From Platanthera guangdongensis (Eukaryota > Streptophyta > Magnoliopsida > Asparagales > Orchidaceae), in the NCBI GenBank assembly GCA_039583875.1, contig CM077157.1, positions 75,764,346 through 75,828,345 on the forward strand: a stretch of DNA of 64,000 bases. Direction: 5' to 3'. The translations under genes were made by a program, and so were the position numbers. Under the pieces are notes generated by a model. The model was not told the origin of the DNA, made no database searches, and saw nothing but the letters and a program-made list of their open reading frames with translations. Below are positions 46,813 through 58,782 of the stretch, one piece after another. Position 1 is the first letter of the stretch. Every line of letters begins with the position of its first letter.

Positions 46813-47930
46813 GCCTTGTCGCCAAAGGCCTAGCCAGGACCGCCACAGCCGGACTCTGCAGCAACATTGTCCGCCAATCCGCGGACACAGCTCCAGCCCG
46901 CTTATCCCGAGCCCACGACCTCGCCACAAGGAAAATGCCGGACTCAGCGGACACACAGCTTCAGTCCGCTCATCCCGAGCCCATGGCTTCGCCACCAAGG
47001 CAACTGCCGGACTTAGCGGACACACCGCTTCAGTCCGCTCATCCCGAGCCCACGGCTTCGCCACCAAGGCAACTGCCGGACTCAGCGGACACACCGTTCC
47101 AGTCCGCTCCGACTGCGGACAACTCTAGTCTGCATATCCCTGCAGACAACTCCAGGCCGCATACCCTGAGTCCATAGCCTTGTCACCAAGACACCTACCG
47201 AACTCAGCGGACACTGCTTCAGTCTGCTTACACAGCAGACACCTCCAATCCGCATATCCCGAGTCCACGACCATGCCAGCAGGGCAACTGTCGGACTCAG
47301 CGGACCCAGCTCCAGCCCGCACGCAGTTGCGGACAGAATCTCCAGACCGCTTCTCCCAAACTCGCAACCAAGGCACATAGCTCTTCTGCCGAGCTCAGCG
47401 GACTGAGAAGCAATCCGCGCTCCACTGTGCGATCTCCCCGGATTGAGCCAAACATGGACCTGGTTCAAAACCAACCAAGTCCACACCACTGGCCACAAGG
47501 GCCAGTCCGAACTTACTGGCGGACGCTGGATCCAGTCAGCCAAATCTGGCGACCTCCATCACCTGTCCGCACTGACTGGCGATCTCCGCGACTTCCACTT
47601 GCCGCTTCACCAGAGCAAGACCAAGGCTTCTGCCAAGCCAATCTGCCGAGCTCCAGTTCTTCAGTCCGCTTCGTGCCGGACTCCGCGGATAGAATTGCTA
47701 TCCGCCCGGTTACCTTCTGGGATCCAGCCGCTTGCAGAGAATAAGCCGGTCTGGCTTACCGCCGCTGCTGTCCGCGTAGTCCGTGCGAACAGACCGCTCA
47801 GGCCGCCACAAAACAAGCCGTGTGCACCAGCCACGCCGACCTGACTGTCCGCCAACCATGTCTGCATAGTCCGCGCGGATAGGTTGCCCAAGTCTTCCAT
47901 TCACTCACATTCACTTCACAATTTTCAATA
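46813..47930 (-). repeat. Copia A 5' LTR, second segment
   Basis: Resumes GCCTTGTCGCC and runs to TTTTCAATA, then target duplication GTTAT. Carries sub-repeats with CTTCAGTCCGCTCATCCCGAG and the intact CCGAG site (about 47391) used by copia C2 in the other LTR. Confidence 0.87.
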
Positions 47931-47935
47931 GTTAT

Positions 47936-48113
47936 CTTCAAAATCAAAAAATTATTGTGATTTTAGTGTTAATATCCCAACAAGAATAAGATCAGCTCTG
48001 CTCTAACAGAAATGCAAAGGCTGATAACCGAGATCATTCAAATGAAGCCATTCCTATGGCGCAAAAAAGGGAAAATGAATGTTAGAAATTTCTTCTGTAA
48101 TTCAGACACTTAC
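47936..48113 (-). other. Host intron 2, 5' part
   Basis: Starts at the donor GTAAGTG after exon 2 and reaches the copia A insertion site. No exon recognised; GCGCCATAG at about 48050 resembles an acceptor, but the following bases reach stops and do not fit the family. Confidence 0.5.
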
Positions 48114-48234
48114 CAAATTAGTTGACTCCTGAAGATCCAAGACCACTCTAGCCTCAATGTGCCAGTACAAAGCCCTCTGCAACCCTCTCTGTTCCACCCA
48201 TATCCTTCCCTGATGTGGGCAGGGAATCCTCCCA
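48114..48234 (-). pseudogene. Exon 2 of START/COQ10-like host gene
   Basis: 121 bases between TTCGCACATAG and GTAAGTG on the minus strand. With the AG left by exon 1 it reads SGRIPCPHQGRIW, EQRGLQRALYWHIEARVVLDL and QESTNL, ending in phase 0. This is the second strand region of a polyketide-cyclase/START-like lipid-binding domain and agrees closely with what I remember of Arabidopsis At5g08720 (SGRIPCPHPGRIW). Splice sites and frame are intact. What should follow (the DGDF-FEGKW part) is not present before the copia A insertion. Confidence 0.8.
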
Positions 48235-48458
48235 CTATGTGCGAAGGGGCCAAAATAAAAAAAACAGTACTTTCTCACAAAACAACAACAGGAAGGTTAG
48301 GCACTGTTTTGGGGCTTTTGGCATTTTGTACTCATGAAATTTTGGTGTGGAAGTGCAAAGTGTTAGAAATCAGTAATTAGTAAGTGCAAAGTGTCAAACC
48401 CCCTATTTCAAAGTGCAAAGTGTCAAACTCCCATCGTTTAAAAAAAATAGAATTTAGT
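48235..48458 (-). other. Host intron 1, 3' part
   Basis: Plain intron sequence with two or three copies of AAGTGCAAAGTGTCAAAC (48381-48432). No gene. Confidence 0.5.
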
Positions 48459-48824
48459 GTTTGCATGAAGGATCAAGCGCATAACCAACTGTTACAAAAG
48501 GCAGGACTGTTGGAAATGGTGCTACTTAATTTCTTAAATAAGTAGAAGAGCGCCACGTGCAAACGTGGACATGTGGTAAACCCACCTCTGAGCCGTGTGG
48601 GCCATGTGGTAACCCCACCTCTGAGCCATGTGGGCCATGTGTTAACCCCACCTCTGAGCCGACGGGTTGTGCTGGACGCCGGGGGGGGGGGGGATTGTTG
48701 GGTCCGGCGTTCCTTCACTTAACCCGTGGCGCTCTTCTACTTATTTAAGAAATTAAGTAGCACCCTTTCCAACAGTCCGGACTTTTGGAACAGTTGGTTA
48801 TGCGCTTGATCCTTCATTGCAAAC
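48459..48824. mobile_element. Long-TIR MITE in host intron 1
   Basis: Arms 48459-48557 and 48725-48824 are nearly perfect inverted repeats of about 99 bp (outer ends GTTTGCATGAAGGATCAAGC and its complement with one extra A). The 170 bp interior holds a three-copy 33 bp minisatellite and a 12-14 base G run near 48680. Possible 3 bp target duplication TAG. No coding capacity. The right end is only about 20 bp from the exon 1 splice donor. Confidence 0.85.
48570..48666. repeat. 33 bp minisatellite, three copies, inside the MITE
   Basis: Units start CATGTGGTAA at 48570, 48603 and 48636, each with CCACCTCTGAGCC. Exact 33-base spacing. Confidence 0.85.
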
Positions 48825-48846
48825 TAGAAATCAAGAACCAGCTGAC

Positions 48847-49240
48847 CTGTAGATCAAATTGATGATGAAATCGGCCAGCCGCTCGTAATCGGTGAGCACT
48901 CCCCATACTGTCTCAATATCAGCCTGGACGAGAACTCTAGCCCTGATCCGGCGCTCGCGCCACGAGATCACTTCAACCTCGTAGTGGACAGGGCGCTCCT
49001 CCTCCTCCTCCTCCTCCTCCACCTCGCCCTCTCCATGATCAGCCCTCCTTGGATGGGACTGAAGCCTCCACCTCTGTTTCTAATAGCAAATAAGCCCACC
49101 GCTGATGAGGGCGGAACAGAAGGTCCTGGGGACGAGGACAAGAGTTGACGACGGGGACGGGATGTTTGCCAGGGCATTTTGGGGGAGAGTGAGAAGGGAG
49201 AAGAGCGGTGCGCGTGGGTTGTGGAGCTGCATAGTCTCAT
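48847..49240 (-). pseudogene. Exon 1 of START/COQ10-like host gene, disrupted
   Basis: The 3' part encodes a glutamate run and VHYEVEVISWRERRIRARV, then TVWGVLTDYERLADFI, the beginning of a polyketide-cyclase/START-like domain, ending at donor TACAG-GTCAGC (48847). Two ATGs are possible. ATG 49232 is in the domain frame but meets TAG at 49082-49080. ATG 49240 gives a Ser/Arg/Pro-rich, chloroplast-transit-like N-terminus (MRLCSSTTHAHRSS) but is in another frame and never enters the domain. Either a nonsense change or an indel in the GAG run disables the exon, unless a short intron is spliced out. The family role is presumed lipid or quinone binding in the plastid; this is inference. Confidence 0.75.
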
Positions 49241-49361
49241 GGGAAGAACTCGGAGCGGGGAGAGCAATCCCAAATGAAAATTTACCAAACTGACACTCTC
49301 CAACGTCTCCCTGTGTCGCGAAATTTGGGGGTCCCGACCCAGATCTGTTGGGCTCACCAGA

Positions 49362-49545
49362 TGACACAAAATTATTCATTTGTACAAAATTACGGGAACA
49401 AGTTTAACGTAAATTTATTATCTCAGAGTCCGATGAATTATTTCAGATACAATTTCATTATTTCAGAGACAAATGAATTATCTCAGATACAACTCAGACG
49501 TGTTCCCGTAATTTTGCACATATCTAAATAACTTTGTATGTGTCA
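49362..49545. mobile_element. Small TIR element upstream of host exon 1
   Basis: Inverted ends: TGACACA at 49362 and TGTGTCA at 49545, with the long inner match CAAAATTACGGGAACA near 49384-49400 and its complement near 49499-49515. The centre has three GAATTATYTCAGA-type repeats. About 184 bp, no coding. It sits about 120 bp upstream of the candidate start codons. Confidence 0.6.
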
Positions 49546-50194
49546 ACATTTGATGAGCTCCGGACACAGATTTGTGTCCACAAAAATTTCCCACGGAGAG
49601 GATAACCACTGCTGTGATGGGAAAAAAAATTGGTATGTCTCAGGTGCAATGTCTACATACATTAATAAAAAGTCAGTCCTACTCTTATTTTCTATATTTC
49701 CACCCACTCCGGTCCCCATTTTCGCGCTAATCTTTCCGCTGCTCTCACAATTTTCGAAATCGTTGTTCCCCGCCGCACTCTTCTGTCACTCGCTCTCTGG
49801 GCGGCCACGAAAGGATCTCCTCGTCCTTTAGAGTTCCCTGTTGTATTAGAGCCTACATGCACTCTGTCGCCGGGAATATTGGGCTGTGCTCCCCCTCCAA
49901 CGACCACTAGTTCTCCAACATTATACTTCCCAGCCGGCCCTAGAAACTTGTAGTGTTTTTTGAAGTCCTAGTTAGTAGATATCTTCAGAATCACGTTTTT
50001 GTTTCTCCTTCCAGTGCTTCTCCTTCCAGTGCTACACCATTACATGCCCTTAGATTATCATTGCCTTCGTTTTTCCATAAATGTAAACACATAGGTCCAA
50101 AACAAATTAGAGGTGACTATCGTAGTTCCTGAGCATGCTGCAAGTCTTCACCTCCCACTCTGTTATTTTCGTTAAAAAGATGTCAGCAATATAT
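49546..50194. other. Unassigned sequence
   Basis: Mixed composition with a GC-richer part at 49690-49910. No protein family recognised on either strand. Confidence 0.35.
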
Positions 50195-50790
50195 GAATGT
50201 CTATTGAACTGTAAATTTGTATTCTGTAAATTATTTGTGTTCTGGAACATTAATTTTCAACTGTAATCTTAATGTTTTTGGGAAATGTAAATTTGTACCA
50301 TAATTTTAAAGGATTATGGAACTGTAAATTTGTATTGTAGTGTAAATTGTTTTTGGAGTTTTGAAGTGTCTAATTAATGGTTGCTTGGAACTGTAATTTT
50401 GAATTGTATTGTTAATTGTTTTGAACAGTAATTTTGCACAGTAATATTAATGTTTTTTTGGAACTGTAGATTTGAACCGTAATTGTAATGGATTTTGGAA
50501 CTGTAATTTTGTACTGTAATGTAAATAATTTTTTAGTTGTAATTTTGAACTGTATAGTTAATAGTCTTTTGGAACTCTATTTTTGAACTGTATTGTTAAT
50601 TGTTTTTGGAACATTAATTTTGAACTGTAATATCAATGTTTTTTGAAAATATAAATTTGAACCGTAATTTTAATGGATTTTCGAACTATAATTTTGTACT
50701 GTAATGTAAATTGTTTTTGGAGCTGTATATAGTTAATAGTTGCTTGGAACTGTAATTTTAAACTGTATTTTAAAGGACATTGTTATATAT
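50195..50790. repeat. Degenerate repeat with GGAACTGTAATTTTG words
   Basis: At least a dozen imperfect copies of TTTTTGGAACTGTAATTTTG and AACTGTAATGTTAAT, with a spacing of about 30-45 bases. The same words recur at 54370-54500 on the far side of the FAR1-like pseudogene in the same orientation. Confidence 0.7.
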
Positions 50791-52150
50791 AGATCATGTT
50801 TTGCTATATACAAATCCAAAATTTATTTATTTTTTCATTCCTTTTTTCTACTATATACAAACCAATATTTAACTCACCCTCACTCAAAAAAATCATTTCC
50901 GATTTCAGCCCTAGTCGCTCCCATTCGTTTTTCTCACGGAAACCCTCCCGATCCATCTCCCGTGGTCACGCTCCCCGTCGTCGGCGACCAAATGTCGCCT
51001 GGAAAGTCTCCAACGGCCACTTCAGGCACCTTATTCAAGACCGGCAACCTTGGCTATAAATAAGACTTGGTCGGCATATTCTGGGCACGGACCATGCGAC
51101 GGGAGTTTGAGGTCGCCTCCTCCTCGAAACTCTTTTCTGACGGCCAGAGCCTTAGCTAGACGACAGGCCCTCCTCCCTCGTGAATATTGCAGATGCATTA
51201 ATAGGAGGTTGGTGAATCTCGATCTGCAGGTAACCTCCTTTTCTTTAGGTCCAATGATGTTGTTAACATGGTTCTTTGGAGGGAAATCTGTCGTTAATCG
51301 GGATAGGGTTCAGTTCTTCGATTCCTTCAATGCTAAAATCGACAACCCAGAGTTCCACACACCAAGTGCTTGTGGAAATGGCAAGCCGGATTTTTGCAAG
51401 GAAGAAATCATCTCCGCCTCCTAGACATTTTGAGCCTCTTTCGCTACCTTCATTCCCTTCACCTTTCACACCACAGGGTCGAGCTTCATCTCTTCCTAAG
51501 GGTTCACGACAAGGAGCTTTCTTTTCCATTTCCTACATCATCCGAGCATCTTCTTTTTCCTTCCTCTCCGTGAACTATGGTGCGTGCTAACGTTCCAAGG
51601 GCTTTTTTGCTTTTTGAAGTTTAAAATTGCACGTAATAAAAGTTTAATTCAATCCGATATCTAAATTTTATTTATTGATTGCATACTCTCTTCACTTGAC
51701 AAAGATGACGAGATTTTTTGGAGGAATTAAAACTTTTATGTCTTGAATTACTTTTTTTTGTAATGGTTGCTAATATAATATGTTCTACATATTCTCCTAA
51801 TATAACAGTAATTGGTTGTTTATAAAAAAATTTTGATTTTTTTTATTTTTATATTGATTTTTATATAACAATTTGATCTACATATAACAGATTTTGAATT
51901 AATATGATTTGTATATAACAATGGTTTGTATATAATCAAGCCTGATCTATATATAACAATGCCCATTTTAAATAGTTGAACTGTAATTACTTATCTTGTA
52001 AATTGCCAGTAATTGGTACTTGGAATTCCAACTGTTCTTCAGAATTCTTTTTATGGTTGTAATTTCAAGTTTAATATTCTAGTATTTGAAATGTTATTCG
52101 GAGGAGCCGTACATGATGTATTGTAATTATGCCCATAAAATTAGATTTAG
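50791..52150. other. Region before FAR1-like pseudogene
   Basis: GC-richer island (50910-51240) with open plus frames rich in Ser/Arg/Pro and a donor-like CTGCAGGTAACC at about 51230, possibly a former 5' exon. Then AT-rich text with TATATAACA words (51780-51970). No domain recognised. Confidence 0.35.
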
Positions 52151-52153
52151 TGT

Positions 52154-54297
52154 GTGAAAGTAACACGTTATGTATTGGATACATACAAAACTATCAAAGC
52201 CCAAGAGTATAACTGTTCAAACACTAGAAAAATTATAAATTTGTCTCCTAAGAAGTACCACAAATTAGATACTCCCACAGTTTGTATTGCTTCTATTCCT
52301 TTCCATGTTGATACAAATGACAAGAATTGGAAAGAAACACAATTTAGAGAAGAACATAACCACTCTCTAGCAATAGAGAAAAAGACGTATTTACTGAAAT
52401 CTCGTCATAGCATATCTAAAATGCTGGATAATCTGATGAAAAACATGACAAGAGTGGGAATCAAACATGTTGTTGCATACAAATTTATGTTGAATGAAGC
52501 GGGGGGTCCTGAAAATATCGGTTTCTGCAATACAGACACTTTTAACTACATTCAACGTGAATGAAAGGCATTAATTGAAATCGGTGATGCCACTAGCTTG
52601 CTTGAGATACTATAGGAGAAGCAATTGAATGATAACATGTTTTCACACTATGTCTGAACATATGAGATGAACAGGTTGACAGGCTTCTTTTATATGGATA
52701 GCCACAGCAAAATCGATTACGACTGTTTGGTGACGTCTTGATTTTTGATGGAGTCGTTCTGCTGGGTTTTTAAGACCTTATTGAAATGTTTTTGTAACAA
52801 ATAATCAATATCAATTTTTACTAATTAAGATCGAGTCATGAATGCTGTTATTGATCGAGTGTTCACTAAGACTCGATATCGATTTTATCAATGTCACATC
52901 TCCAAGAAGGCACCTTCTAAAGTGCCTAGATTTAACCACGATAGTACTATTCATGCACTTTTTATCAATACATGACGATATGCGATGAGAAAATTGAGTT
53001 TGATAGATACTTGTATGAGATGATCATAAGAGGAAACCTATAAGATAACATATGGTTGAAGGATTTGCATAATGCTAAGATGAAGTGGTCAACTATTTTT
53101 AATAAGGATGTGTTGGACCTTGGCTTCTTATCAACCCCCAAAAAACAAATCAGCTAATAATTGCTTGCATTGGTGTTCCAAGGGAACTAGTTCTCTAGTT
53201 AAGTGTTTATCGGTTTAGAAAGGCTTGTCGCATCTTGGCGGAGGGGTGAGCACAAGGAAGATTTCAAAAACAAGCATGGTGTGGTTACCTTAAAGCATAA
53301 GAAATGTGTATTACTAAAGAATGCGTCAAAAGTATACACTCGAAAAATGTTTGGAATTTTTGAGAAAGCATTTATGGAGGGGGCGGTTGGATTATGCATA
53401 GTGGACAAAACTTTATATAATGATTAACACATGTTATATGTAACAAAACATTGTGATGGTTCTTAAGACGATAAGAGATGGTTTGTCAACTTCAAATCCA
53501 CCACATTTTATTCACATTGTTCATGTCGAGAACTTGAAATAGAAGGGCTACGATGCCAACAGATTTAAAGGGTTTTCAATTTAAGAAACTTAAGGCAAAT
53601 TCCAATATAATATGTGCTCAAACAGTTTGCTACTAATGTCAAGAAGTTATCTACCTTCCCAACAGACCATCAATTACAAAGTATGATTCAAAAATGATAT
53701 TCAGGAACCACCTTATGCGTTTTAGTTACAATTTTGTTACCCGAATTGAGAACTGCAATATTTCAAAAGAACATGTGTTATGACAATTATGAATGATTTT
53801 TCTAAGTATATAGATTAAATGATGGATAAAGACGAGAGATAAAAAAGGATTTATAGATGACCAAAATGTTAATAATCTATAAACTATTTGGGATCCACCG
53901 ATGAAGAGGTCAAAAGGAGGAACTAATGCTCGTATGATGGACCACTTGGAACGAGTGATCAAAAATACACTTAATTTTTATTATTTCCATTCTAAAGATA
54001 CATAATTAGTAACTTATTTGCCTATTCATGGTGCAGTTTTACTCAGTTGTTAGTTGTACACTTTTGTAAATAATTTGTTTAAACTTTTTTATTGGTAAAA
54101 AAAAACTTTGGCCCAACAAGGAGATTGTTGTCGATGATGAGCCACCCACGACAAAGGAGTTTAATTTCTTGGATGATTGCAGTAACAACTAGCATTCAAT
54201 GGCACCTGAAACTTCAAATTGCTTTGATTTATGGGATGACTTTTTCATGGATTTGACCTTTAACTTTCCAAACATTCCAGATGTATATAAGCCTTGA
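52154..54297 (+). pseudogene. FAR1/FRS-like (MULE-derived) pseudogene
   Basis: The first 136 codons are open and end a FAR1 DNA-binding domain: the WKETQFREEHNHSLA motif, then KHVVAYKFMLNEAGGPENIGF and NYIQRE. After a TGA the same reading continues with RLTGFFYMDSHSKIDYDC and, after more stops, VIDRVFTKTRYRFYQCHISKKA, which is the MULE-transposase-like middle. A decayed SWIM-type finger is suggested at about 53515 (SHCSCRELEIEGLRCQ-like, broken). FFMDLTFNFPN lies near 54245. Members are plant transcription regulators domesticated from Mutator-like transposases, or the transposases themselves. Many stops and frame changes; not functional. Confidence 0.7.
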
Positions 54298-56343
54298 AAT
54301 GTTCTTCTTTTACTTGAAAGCTATGGTTAAATCCTTTTTGTTTTGTGACTGTCTATTGAGTTGCGAGTTGATTGTCTACTGAACTGTAAATCATTTCTGT
54401 TCTGGAAATGTAATTTTGAACTGTATGGATAATGGATTTTGGAACTGTAGGTTTCTAATGTATTTGTAATGTTTTTTGGAACTGTAAGTTGAAACTATAA
54501 TTTTTTTCTCTTGTGAATCAACAATAATTTGGAGCTGAAATTTGAGTACTTAAAGATAAGAAAAGCATTTTAAGATTTATGTTTTCTATTTTACACATTT
54601 CCCTATGTCAATAACATATTGTAGACAACTTATTTAATAAAGTACAAGTAGTAGCATGTTTTCATACAAACAAATCTCAAAATGCATTGCAAATGCTTGC
54701 AAATGTTCCATTGCATGTAATGTTTGCAAATATTGCAATGGAAATAGAAAATAGCAAATAATGCTTGCAATTGTTTAAAAGCCACAAGTAACACGCTCCA
54801 TGTAGTTAAAGTCAAGTGATTTTAACATAGGTTGTAATTAAATACGCATCAATTTCTGCATGGAATTTCACCATATCTGCTAGCCAAGAACTGCACTCCT
54901 TCCATTATATTGCATCCATTTATATCACTGCCTTCATAAATTTGAGTATGAATACATCGCAACTGTTACCGTTTCCTGTTGAGGCAAGCCGGCAACTTAT
55001 ATAATTGGCCATTTTTAAAGCCGACCGACAATGCTTCGGCTGCATCTTCATGTCGTGTTTTTACCCACAAGAGAGTTTGAAAATTCAATAAATATTCCAA
55101 AATGATAAATTTGGATCATTCATTGGTTTTTTTAAAAAAACTCACCAAATCGGGTAGGCCAGTAAGATGACGCTTTATTTTCAGTGAGTCATAAAACTCT
55201 CATTTACATTACTTTAAGCAACACACCAAGAAGGCTCAGTGATCTGTCAAGTGCATGACATGATAAGAAGTTCACAGTTCTGCACACTGGTTGCGGTTAA
55301 ATGGTTGATTAGGCACTTAGTGTTGCCTGTATTTCTTCTCTTGTAGTACTGTGAACCAAGAAAAGTAAGCATTAGGGCAATGTACATTAAAAGTTGTAAA
55401 AATGTGATAGTGTATGATGGTTTTGAATTAGAGCTTTGGAGAAATTAATCCAAACCTATATTTGATGAAGGAAAGTATAACTTATTGCATATAGTATAGG
55501 ATATTTTTTGGAATATCATGGTCATATTTTTTAGGCGCGCCGACTATTTCTACTTATAAGGAAGGATATATTTTATTATTGAAGGGTTACGAAGGATTTT
55601 TAGGGTTTTAAATTTAAGTTAATGAAGGCGAAAGATAACTTAGGGTTTGATAAAATAAAGAGAGCTAACACTCAATTTCAAATTACCTAGAGAAGAAAGT
55701 AAAATTTAAAGAGATTAAAACCCAATTTTTCACTTAACTAAATTACTTGGTTGCGGAGGTTCCCAAAATATGAACACACCCATGCATCAACTAGAGTTTA
55801 AGTTGATTGACCAAATTCTCGTTCTTTAATGGAAAAACTAAAGCTTATATTAAGTTGTGAACCACCACTACTGGGTTTTTACTCCAATTCGGGAGAGTTT
55901 CGTTCATCCTCTCTCAAGGGTAGCACGCAACTCTCTTTACCCGCGAGTGATCGATTCATACACACGAGCCTCTCGACTAACTAGTGTTCAAAAACAAAAA
56001 ATGAGAATCATATATGTCTATATGAAATCACTTGAAATAAATTAAGGGTAAACTGTAAGCTTTTTAATTAATGAAAAAAAGGAGATTTTTGATTATTTTG
56101 AAAATATGATTATTTCATCTCAAGGCTCATCTCAACCGAGTGCTAGGAGGGGATTATCCACTCATCAAGATGGGGGTGACATTGAAAATAAAATTGTTCA
56201 TGATTTTTGAGCGAATGGTTTAAGCGAACCGAGAAGTTCAGAAACAAAATAAACTAGTTAGCACATGCACACATTCTATGAAAATGAAAGAGAAAAAGGA
56301 AAACTCTAAAACTCACACACTCTACAATAAAAAAACTAAAATA
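54298..56343. other. AT-rich intergenic sequence
   Basis: Repeats of the GGAACTGTA type at 54370-54500, then low-complexity TTGCAAATG-type words (54670-54790). No gene seen on either strand. The small plus frame at 55857-56045 has no recognisable family. Confidence 0.45.
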
Positions 56344-57200
<857 letters not shown>

Positions 57201-58782
57201 GAGAAGAATAAGATTAAGAAAACACTAATTTTATTGCATGAAAAGAGATATTACACTAATTAGAAAACATGAAATTAAAACTTGAAAGTCAAAAGCAAAA
57301 GAGCCCACACAAGGGCTTGGAAACAACAAAAAGGATCTCACAAAAATTTTAAAATACATGCCCCTTGTCATGGGCATGTAGGGGGGAGAATGACACTGGA
57401 CTTTCCTAAGAAGTCAAAATCTGATCTACTGGCCGAAATCTGGAAGCTTCGGGACAGACACGTGGCAATCACCGGTGTGTACTCTTGGCTCTGGGCATGT
57501 AACTGAGAAGTTATCTTTTGTCCATGATTATGGAAGCTTTGAGAATAGCACGCTAATGGCCACGAGCATGTACTTTGGCCCATGGCGTGTAAGCTAGGCA
57601 TGTAAATTTGGGCATGACTCTGACTTTGATTTTGGTCGGGGATGGATTTTGTTGAAATAGACTTTACACGCCTTAGTTACGGGCATGACTAGGGGGCGTG
57701 TACTTTGAATTTTTTTCCATAACAGCCCAATTTTTCTGCAAAATAAAAATAAAACTAAGTCAGGGAGGAAAAAAAGCAAATTGAAGTTATTCACTAAGGG
57801 AAATGGCTAAAAATGACATATTAACCTAGAAATTAAAATAAAACAAATACTAAAAAATATATACATTTTCTACTTATCAAATTCCATCCTACTTAAACTT
57901 TTGCTATTATAGAGCAAAAGTTAGAGAAATACTCATAAGAAATTAAAATAATTTAAAATTTAAGCTAACATTTCATTTGATCGAAAGAAGGACCAAAATA
58001 AAAATATAGAGTGTAAAAAGTTAATCCTAAATTATGAGAATGATTTAAATAGAGCAAAATGTCTTATCCAATAGACTTCTTGAGATAACCAAACAGTTAG
58101 CAAAAATTGCAAGCATTAGTAAACACGTTAGATTGGAATTATAAAACCTTAACTTTGAAATTTTTTGAAGGAAATAATACAACTTACTAATTATGCTCTC
58201 AAACACATTTAGATTAAGTCTAGGATCAATAGGTCAGTTAAGGGAGAAGGGGCACAAAACTTTGGCAAAAGAAGACTTTCTTCGATTAGGGGTGAAGAAT
58301 TTTATCCTCCCATCCCTCTTTTTTCATCTCTTTTTCTTTTTTAACCCAAAATGTATATGTTTACTATAAAATGGTGAATTTTATCCTCTCATTTTTCATG
58401 ATATATAATCTTTTTTTGGATGCCTATATTTATGGAACGAAGTGTTATTCCCATTGACATACGATCTTAAAGAAAATAAATGTGTATATGTTAGGGAACA
58501 AAATCTTACTCCACTAACTTATGTCCTATTTAAATTTTTCTTCTTTTTATTGCCAATCAAAAGGGGTGCATAATAAAGGCAGGGGAAAGGGGGTTCAAGA
58601 GAAATTCTAGATTTTAATAGAAGTTTTTTGAGAGAAACCTTAGTAGTTTGAACATTCCTAAGTTTCTAAAGGCTTAAAGTAGAAGTCTAAGGTTGTTTTT
58701 CTAACATAATACGCATGCCTCTATTTTAGATAAATTAGAAATAGCGTTTAAAATAAATCCTCTATCTTAAGTTAAAACTTAA
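57201..58782. other. Intergenic, with LTR-like words at 57350-57710
   Basis: CATGCCCCTTGTCATGGGCATG, ACGCCTTAGTTACGGGCATG and GGGGGCGTGTACTTT resemble the CACGCCCGTGAC/GGGCGTGTAC words of the gypsy E LTR, so an old LTR fragment is possible. The rest is AT-rich with no gene. Confidence 0.35.

Larger units (their letters stand above)
26389..47930 (-). mobile_element. Ty1/copia element A with two nested insertions
   Basis: Target duplication GTTAT at 26384-26388 and 47931-47935. LTRs begin TGTTGAAATTTCCC and end TTTTCAACA on the plus strand; the outermost end at 47930 reads TTTTCAATA, a likely C-to-T change. Without copia C2 (in one LTR) and gypsy E (in the other) the element is about 6.3 kb: LTRs of 1,971 and 1,987 bp and an interior of only 2,313 bp. 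The interior holds gag and integrase relics but no RT or RNase H. It is non-autonomous or internally deleted. It sits in the host gene between exon 2 and the 3' exon. Confidence 0.9.

Noticed and set aside
48020..48060. Acceptor-like GCGCCATAG as start of host exon 3
   Set aside because: The following frame does not fit the expected DGDF-FEGKW wording and reaches a stop quickly.
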